Source: Candidatus Hydrogenedentota bacterium (GTDB lineage: Bacteria > Hydrogenedentota > Hydrogenedentia > Hydrogenedentales > SLHB01). From it: a stretch of 20,193 bases of DNA. The position numbers and the translations under genes are program-made. Of this stretch, positions 15,240 through 20,193 are shown one piece after another. The stretch covers positions 1 through 20,193 of the forward strand of contig DAOLNV010000091.1 of assembly GCA_035416745.1 (NCBI GenBank), given 5' to 3'. Each line of letters opens with the position of its first letter. Position 1 is the stretch's first letter. The notes beneath the pieces were generated by a model, which made no database searches, was not told the DNA's origin, and saw only the letters and a list, made by a program, of their open reading frames with translations.

Positions 15240-15404
15240 AGAAACAGGTGTTGACTCCTGGAAACTGGCCTTGATGCTGTCCCGCCGTGCGCGCTCCCGC
15301 ACCAATCACGGGACAGCACAGGATCATAGCGAATTTCGGGGCCTCAATGCTATTCTCACGGCTTAAACGGAGGTCCCGCCAATTACCGCTGATCCGCGCG
15401 GCTC

Positions 15405-15413
15405 TGGTATGCT
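15405..15413 (+). promoter_or_regulatory. Possible extended -10 promoter for the AIM24-family gene
   Basis: TGG directly before TATGCT (15408-15413) forms an extended -10 element about 50 bases before the gene start. The -35 region is poor. This is a weak call based on one element. Confidence 0.3.
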
Positions 15414-15463
15414 GCCGGAGGGAGTGGATAGACCGTCATTGAGCGGAGATGGGAAGGTGCGGC

Positions 15464-16165
15464 ATGGATAACAGGTATTCCATACGGGAATTCGTGGAGC
15501 AGACGGGGCAGCGCGACCTCGGACAGGGCGAGTTCGAATTGGAGCGCGACCGCCTGCTGGAAATCAACCTGAACGGCGCTGTGTGGACCAAAATGGGCTC
15601 CATGATTGCCTACGCGGGCGCCATCAAATTCACACGTGAAGGCATCCTCGAGCACGGTCTGGGCAAACTGCTCAAGAAGTCCGTGACCGGAGAAGGCGCC
15701 CAATTGACAAAGGCCGAGGGTCAGGGCCGGCTCTACTTGGCGGACCAAGGCAAGAAGATCTCGATTCTCAATCTCCAGGGTGAGTCTATCTATGTGAATG
15801 GCAATGACTTACTAGCGTTTCAGACGGGTATCCAATGGGACATCAAGCTCATGCGGCGGGTAACGGCGATGTTGGCGGGCGGATTGTTCAATGTCCGGCT
15901 CGAGGGCGGCGGCCTGGCTGCCATCACCACGCATTACGATCCGTTGACGCTAAGGGTTACGCCGAACCAGCCGGTTGTCACTGACCCGAATGCAACGGTG
16001 GCCTGGTCGGGCAACCTGGAGCCCGAGTTCAAGGCGGATGTCTCGCTGAAGACTTTCTTCGGGCGCGGCAGCGGTGAATCCATACAGATGTCGTTTCGAG
16101 GCGACGGCTTTGTTGTCGTGCAGCCATACGAGGAGGTCCCTTTCCAGGGCAGCAGCGGAGGCTGA
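15464..16165 (+). CDS. AIM24-family protein (DUF124-like beta-sheet protein)
   Basis: The 233-residue product looks like the AIM24/DUF124 family, named after a yeast mitochondrial protein; bacterial members are widespread and their biochemical role is unknown. Supporting segments are INLNGAVWTKMGSMIAYAG near the N-terminus, RLYLADQGKKISILNL in the middle, and the typical GESIYVNGNDLLAFQTGIQW region. It then runs to GLAAITTHYDPLTLRVTP and a C-terminal beta-rich part. No signal peptide, membrane helix or catalytic motif is visible, so it is probably cytoplasmic. The ATG at 15464 is chosen over that at 15449 because AAGGTG lies five bases upstream. It stands alone, with a terminator-like hairpin directly after it. 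Confidence 0.8.
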   Translation: MDNRYSIREFVEQTGQRDLGQGEFELERDRLLEINLNGAVWTKMGSMIAYAGAIKFTREGILEHGLGKLLKKSVTGEGAQLTKAEGQGRLYLADQGKKISILNLQGESIYVNGNDLLAFQTGIQWDIKLMRRVTAMLAGGLFNVRLEGGGLAAITTHYDPLTLRVTPNQPVVTDPNATVAWSGNLEPEFKADVSLKTFFGRGSGESIQMSFRGDGFVVVQPYEEVPFQGSSGG

Positions 16166-16497
16166 TGCCTGCCCCTTCGGGATTCTAAGACCCGGCAGGG
16201 GTGTTTACTTGATTGATTTCACCAGAAAACGAGCCGGATTCTGCCGGGGCCGACAAGCAGGGCCCAGTATGGGGCCCGGCGCAGTCTTGTCAGGCAGGGC
16301 GTGGACAGGCCTTCGGCGAAATTGGCTCCCCGAAGGCCGCACAATCCCCGGACCTTTGATATCATGCTGAACTGGATGACACAAGCAGGAACATACAGGT
16401 CTTGGCAGACCCCCTCAGGGGCGTATGCGTAATTCCATGACTTGGGGCATTTCCCCGTGCATTGCGTTCGAAAAAGCCAATACCATTGGAGCGAAAG
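16166..16497 (+). other. Intergenic region before the sulfatase-like gene
   Basis: These 332 bases begin with the terminator hairpin listed separately. The rest holds no supported gene. A TTG at 16462 is in frame with the next gene but has no ribosome site. No convincing promoter was recognised; GGAG at 16488-16491 is the ribosome site of the next gene. Confidence 0.55.
16172..16213 (+). terminator. Probable intrinsic terminator after the AIM24-family gene
   Basis: CCCCT (16172-16176) pairs with AGGGG (16197-16201) and CGGG (16178-16181) with CCCG (16191-16194), with a small interior loop and a 9-base tip. TGTTTACTTGATT follows. The stem is good, the T tract partial, and it starts seven bases after the stop codon. 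Confidence 0.6.
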
Positions 16498-18582
16498 ATG
16501 CGAAGAACCAGAGAAAGCATTGAGGGCGATTCAGAGTCGAAGCTTACTGTGAGCCGGTGCGTTCATCTTGCCGTGGCTGTCTTTCTTATAGCCGGAGCGG
16601 TGGATTCGCTTATCGTCCTCGCCTCCGACCTCGCTGGCCAGGGGAATTTCCTGAGCGTCTTTGGCCAGCTGGCGGTTACGGGGGCCCTGGCGCTGTTTGG
16701 TTTCGTCCTCGCGAGCCTTGCTTTGGTTTTGGCGGCGGTATTGACGGGTCGACGGCCGATTGATGCCCGTCTGCTCATCGCTTTCGCAGCTGGCTTTCTC
16801 TTCTTCATTGCTGTTGTGCTTGCCGCCGGCCTGAACAGTTTCTCGGAAATCAGGCAAAACCTTGCGTTTGGAGCCACCAGGCTGTTTATAGGACTTGCCG
16901 CAGCGTTGTTTACCGGAGTAATTGTCTGGCGGCTTCTGCATTCTGAAAAAGCAACGTGGTTATCCGCAGGCAGGTCCGTCTTCATTCTGGCGCTTCTAGG
17001 TCCAATCCTCACCCTGGCCGCAGGTGCCATTGTTGCGCTTAAGGCACCGGGGCCTGAGAAATGTGCGTTACCTGTCCTGCTCGTTCTGGGCGCGTCGGTG
17101 GCGTTCCTCCTTCTGCCGTTGCCTGCGGCTTTTCGCAACCTTCGTACGACAATGGTTCTCTTTCTTGTGGTTGCCACGGTAGGGGTGTCAGCAGGCTTAA
17201 GCATTCGTCAATTCCAGAGAATCGGACCGCCTCCTCACCCTGTTGACAAGACGGCGCCGAAGGCCATCCCTAGAATCGTCCTTATAACAATCGATACGCT
17301 CCGGCGCGATGCCGTAGGGGCGTACGATGGCAACGTTGAAACCCCGGAAATCGATGCCTTGGCAAAGGAAAGCACCCTGTTTGTCAACGCTTACAGCGCA
17401 TCGCCGTGGACCGTCCCGTCGTTCGTTTCCATGTTTACTGGCGTCGGCGCCGACATACATGGCACAAATAAACACGTGGCCCCCGTGCCGGAATGCTACC
17501 CAACGTTGGCGGAAATCCTGACCTCCTCCGGCTACAATACCGTCGCGATCGGGCGCCATCCAAATTTGCTTCGCATGGGACGGGGTTTCTCTACGTATGA
17601 CTTCCATCCTCGAATATTGCCATGGCACCGCGAAAGTGTTGGAAGCAAACTTCTCTGGAAGGTGCTTTACGAAGCGATGGCTACGAGCGCCCTGACCGAT
17701 CGCGCTTGCGCATGGCTCGAACAGAACAAAGACAAGGAATTCTTCCTCTGGGTTCACTACATCGAGCCGCACATACCCTACGAGCCGCCGCGGTCTTACG
17801 TAGAGGGCAGCCCAGGTGTGGACATATACGGAACAAAATTTGCGGACGATGTCCCTGTTCGATGCGGTACCGCTGCTCAGACCCCGGAAGAAAGAGAATG
17901 GATGCACGGACTATACAACGGGTGTGTGCGGTTCACGGACGCAGAGGTCGGGCGCATGCTGGACTGTCTCAAGTCGCTCGGTCTTTATGACGGCACCCTG
18001 CTCGTGCTGACCACAGACCATGGGGAAGAGTTCTGGGACCACGATGGATGGGAACACGGCCACACGCTTTACAACGAGCTGGTGAAGGTCCCCTTCCTTG
18101 TTCGCCTTCCGGGCCAGAGAGAGCAGAAGAGCATTATCACACCCGTTACCAACGCGAGTATCATGCCCACGCTACTCGACCTGTGCGGCATCCCGGCCCC
18201 CGAAAGCGTTTCCTTCACTGTCCCTTCCCTGGCACGCGCCTGCTCAGGGGATGAACCGCAGGCCGAGCCCATTTTTATCTCCAAGACATACATCCTTGAA
18301 CCCCGGGAAGCCGTCGTTTTTGACCACTATAAGTTCATTCGGCGCATCTTCACTGGGCGGGTCGAGCTCTATGATCTCGATAAGGATCCTCAAGAACAGC
18401 ACAACATAGCTTCTCTTGAGCAGGCAATCGTAGACAAGGGGACCGCGCTCTTGACTGAACGCGCGGAATTCCGACAGGCATATCAGGCCAAAACCGCCGC
18501 GCAGTCACATCCCGAGGGTGGCGATACCACCATAGATAGAGCCCTCCAAGAGCAACTCCGCAACATCGGCTATGTTGACTGA
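16498..18582 (+). CDS. Membrane-anchored sulfatase/alkaline-phosphatase-superfamily protein with Thr at the nucleophile position
   Basis: The 694-residue product starts with about seven hydrophobic helices (residues 20-236), followed by a sulfatase-fold domain that is presumably extracytoplasmic. The core begins at RIVLITIDTLRRDAVGAY (metal Asp266, with Asp271). The nucleophile segment ASPWTVPSFVSMFTG has Thr305 where formylglycine sulfatases have Cys or Ser in CxPSR, and Phe309 in place of the Arg. Later motifs are the metal site TTDHGEEFWDHDGWEHGHTL and the C-terminal EQLRNIGYV that ends many members of this group. Without Cys or Ser, formylglycine cannot form; Thr is the nucleophile in lipoteichoic acid synthase and phosphoethanolamine transferases, so phosphoryl transfer or hydrolysis is a possible role. 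The ATG has GGAG six bases upstream. The MBOAT gene follows on the same strand after 267 bases, with its own promoter. The substrate is unknown. Confidence 0.87.
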   Translation: MRRTRESIEGDSESKLTVSRCVHLAVAVFLIAGAVDSLIVLASDLAGQGNFLSVFGQLAVTGALALFGFVLASLALVLAAVLTGRRPIDARLLIAFAAGFLFFIAVVLAAGLNSFSEIRQNLAFGATRLFIGLAAALFTGVIVWRLLHSEKATWLSAGRSVFILALLGPILTLAAGAIVALKAPGPEKCALPVLLVLGASVAFLLLPLPAAFRNLRTTMVLFLVVATVGVSAGLSIRQFQRIGPPPHPVDKTAPKAIPRIVLITIDTLRRDAVGAYDGNVETPEIDALAKESTLFVNAYSASPWTVPSFVSMFTGVGADIHGTNKHVAPVPECYPTLAEILTSSGYNTVAIGRHPNLLRMGRGFSTYDFHPRILPWHRESVGSKLLWKVLYEAMATSALTDRACAWLEQNKDKEFFLWVHYIEPHIPYEPPRSYVEGSPGVDIYGTKFADDVPVRCGTAAQTPEEREWMHGLYNGCVRFTDAEVGRMLDCLKSLGLYDGTLLVLTTDHGEEFWDHDGWEHGHTLYNELVKVPFLVRLPGQREQKSIITPVTNASIMPTLLDLCGIPAPESVSFTVPSLARACSGDEPQAEPIFISKTYILEPREAVVFDHYKFIRRIFTGRVELYDLDKDPQEQHNIASLEQAIVDKGTALLTERAEFRQAYQAKTAAQSHPEGGDTTIDRALQEQLRNIGYVD

Positions 18583-18586
18583 TTCG

Positions 18587-18609
18587 CTCTCGCTTGAGCG
18601 GAGTGTTTC
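18587..18609 (+). terminator. Weak terminator-like hairpin after the sulfatase-like gene
   Basis: CTC-T-CGC pairs with GCG-GAG around a TTGA loop, with one bulged T, and TGTTTCG follows. The stem is short and the T tract poor. Its position five bases after the stop is the main support. Confidence 0.35.
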
Positions 18610-18777
18610 GGGGGTTGCACACGCAACTCATTGGCATTCCAAGGACATGATGCGTGATTGCTGCCCGCGCGCGAAGGCGGATCTTGCCGGTGAGGCGCGT
18701 CGAGGGGGCGTCCGCGCCCTGCTCTGCGAAGAGGAGATCATCATGCCCGAGGCAAGAGGTGTACCGGCACGGAGCCA

Positions 18778-18807
18778 TTGACAATGCCCTATCCGCTCTC
18801 CTATAGT
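18778..18807 (+). promoter_or_regulatory. Near-consensus sigma-70 promoter for the MBOAT gene
   Basis: A perfect -35 box TTGACA (18778-18783) and a -10 box TATAGT (18802-18807) are separated by 18 bases. Transcription would start near 18814, about 35 bases before the MBOAT start. This is the best promoter match in the window and indicates that the MBOAT gene can be transcribed apart from the sulfatase-like gene. Confidence 0.72.
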
Positions 18808-18849
18808 TCCGCCGCTTGTCGTACGGGACATAAGCAGGCGTGACCGCCG

Positions 18850-20193
18850 ATGCTTTTTAATTCGCTTCAATTCGTCGTCTTTTTCCCCATCGTAGTGATG
18901 GTGTACTTTGCGCTCCCCTTCCGTTTCCGGTGGGCATTTCTGCTGGCCGCGAGCTATTACTTTTATGGATGCTGGAGGGCCAACTACCTGGTACTCCTTT
19001 TCGCTTCCACGATTCTCGATTACGTGGCCGGCCTGGGTATCGGCAGCACCAACAACCCCCGCGTGCGAACGCTCTTCCTCCTGATGAGCCTGATCGGCAA
19101 TTTCGGGATGCTGTTCACATTCAAGTATTTCAATTTTTTCACGTCGAATTTCGAGTTCCTTTTCGATTTTTATAGAATCCCGAAGCCCGCGCTTCAGGTG
19201 TTGTTGCCGGTGGGCATTTCGTTCTACACGTTCCAGACCCTGAGCTATACCATCGACGTCTACCGCGGGGAACAGAAGCCGGAACGTCACTTCGGATACT
19301 TCGCCCTGTATGTGACGTTCTTCCCGCAGTTGGTTGCAGGGCCCATCGAACGCTCCACCCGTCTTCTCCCCCAGTTCTTCGTGAAGCACGACTTCGACTA
19401 CGAGCGCCTGCGGAGCGGCCTGTTGATCATGATGGTGGGATTCTTCAAGAAGCTGGTGATTGCCGACCGCTTATCGATCTATGTCGACGAGGTTTATAAC
19501 AATCCTGGCAAGTACCATGGGTTGCCGGTCATCGCGGCAACCTACTTCTTCGCGTTCCAGATCTTCTGCGACTTCGCCGGGTACTCGGACATCGCCATCG
19601 GCTCGGCCCGCATCATGGGATTTGAGCTGATGCAGAATTTCAGGCGGCCGTATTTCGCCACGTCAATTTCCGATTTCTGGCGCCGATGGCACATCTCGCT
19701 ATCGACCTGGATGCGCGACTATCTCTACATCGCCTTGGGCGGCAACCGCGTATCGAAACTCAAGTGGTACCGCAACCTGATTCTTACGTTCGTTTTGAGC
19801 GGCCTGTGGCACGGGGCCGCATGGACCTTCGTAATCTGGGGGTTTTTCCACGGCGCCTGCCTGGTCACGAGCATCCTGACGATGCCGGCGAGAACCCGGT
19901 TCCACGAGTTTACCGGCTTGGCGCGCATGCCCCGCGTGCATCATCTCTGGCAGATATTCGTAACGTTTCACCTGGTGCTCTTCTCGTGGGTACTATTCCG
20001 GGCACACAGCATGGCCGACTTTGCCACTCTGATCCGGGCGATGTTCCGCGACTTCCGCCTCTTCGATCCCGCGCTGTTCCTGCCGATGAACTCGAAGGAA
20101 GTTGTTACGGGGATCGCGGCCATTTTTCTCATGGAATTCTTCCACCTTTGTGAAAGCCGCGGCTCCGTCGAACAGTGGCTCTACCGCCGCACT
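18850..20193 (+). CDS. AlgI/PatA-type MBOAT O-acyltransferase (3' end beyond window)
   Basis: The frame is open from the ATG at 18850 to the last base, 448 codons with no stop, so the C-terminus lies outside the window. It is a multi-helix membrane protein starting MLFNSLQFVVFFPIVVM. The AlgI-type MBOAT signature is clear: LPVGISFYTFQTLSYTID, FFPQLVAGPIERS, QIFCDFAGYSDIAIGSARIM, then SDFWRRWHISLSTWMRDYLY (His281) and LSGLWHGAAWTFVIWG (catalytic His321). The family moves acyl groups across the membrane to exported glycans such as alginate, cellulose or peptidoglycan, usually with an AlgJ/AlgX or SGNH-type partner encoded nearby, here perhaps just downstream. The Shine-Dalgarno is weak (AGG about 11 bases upstream). 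A near-consensus promoter precedes it. Confidence 0.92.
   Translation, partial: MLFNSLQFVVFFPIVVMVYFALPFRFRWAFLLAASYYFYGCWRANYLVLLFASTILDYVAGLGIGSTNNPRVRTLFLLMSLIGNFGMLFTFKYFNFFTSNFEFLFDFYRIPKPALQVLLPVGISFYTFQTLSYTIDVYRGEQKPERHFGYFALYVTFFPQLVAGPIERSTRLLPQFFVKHDFDYERLRSGLLIMMVGFFKKLVIADRLSIYVDEVYNNPGKYHGLPVIAATYFFAFQIFCDFAGYSDIAIGSARIMGFELMQNFRRPYFATSISDFWRRWHISLSTWMRDYLYIALGGNRVSKLKWYRNLILTFVLSGLWHGAAWTFVIWGFFHGACLVTSILTMPARTRFHEFTGLARMPRVHHLWQIFVTFHLVLFSWVLFRAHSMADFATLIRAMFRDFRLFDPALFLPMNSKEVVTGIAAIFLMEFFHLCESRGSVEQWLYRRT

Noticed and set aside
18583..18781. Small + strand frame of 69 codons between the sulfatase-like and MBOAT genes
   Set aside because: It starts inside the upstream gene and has no ribosome site, no recognisable product, and the MBOAT promoter begins at its end.

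Overview
The window is about 20 kb of GC-rich bacterial chromosome with dense genes, good Shine-Dalgarno sites and several intrinsic terminators. It holds a housekeeping translation and transcription block, a complete NAD-linked [NiFe]-hydrogenase operon, uvrA, and genes for polysaccharide and cell-surface work. No transposase, integrase, phage gene or CRISPR array is visible. The mix (extended NusG, group 3d type hydrogenase, secreted GH30, membrane sulfatase-like protein, AlgI-type acyltransferase) fits a lineage in or near the Planctomycetota, Hydrogenedentota or Lentisphaerota. That placement is inference from gene content only.

Positions 1-2824 hold the 3' end of tuf, a strong promoter, tRNA-Trp(CCA), secE, nusG, rplK and rplA on the + strand. 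This is the familiar tuf-trpT-secE-nusG-rplKA order, but it ends at a terminator directly after rplA; rplJ, rplL and rpoBC do not follow. NusG has an acidic N-terminal extension of about 140 residues. Next come metK with its own terminator, a secreted polysaccharide deacetylase (+), and a convergent secreted GH30 glycosidase (-).

Positions 6797-12241 form one + strand operon: hoxF (NuoE-NuoF fusion), hoxU, hoxY, hoxH, and a hydrogenase maturation endopeptidase whose frame runs without a stop into a CheY-like receiver domain. HoxF and HoxU form the NADH-oxidising/NAD-reducing half, and HoxY and HoxH form the [NiFe] half. The endopeptidase would trim the C-terminal tail seen on HoxH. A CRP/FNR-like palindrome lies upstream of hoxF. 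A 16-bp terminator hairpin separates this operon from convergent uvrA.

Positions 15306-20193 (+ strand) hold an AIM24-family protein, a membrane-anchored sulfatase-superfamily enzyme with Thr at the formylglycine position, and an AlgI/PatA-type MBOAT acyltransferase cut by the window end and preceded by a near-consensus promoter.

The observations most worth following are the endopeptidase-receiver fusion with a possible internal start, the reduced cysteine sets in HoxF and HoxU, the NusG extension, and the Thr-type sulfatase-like enzyme.
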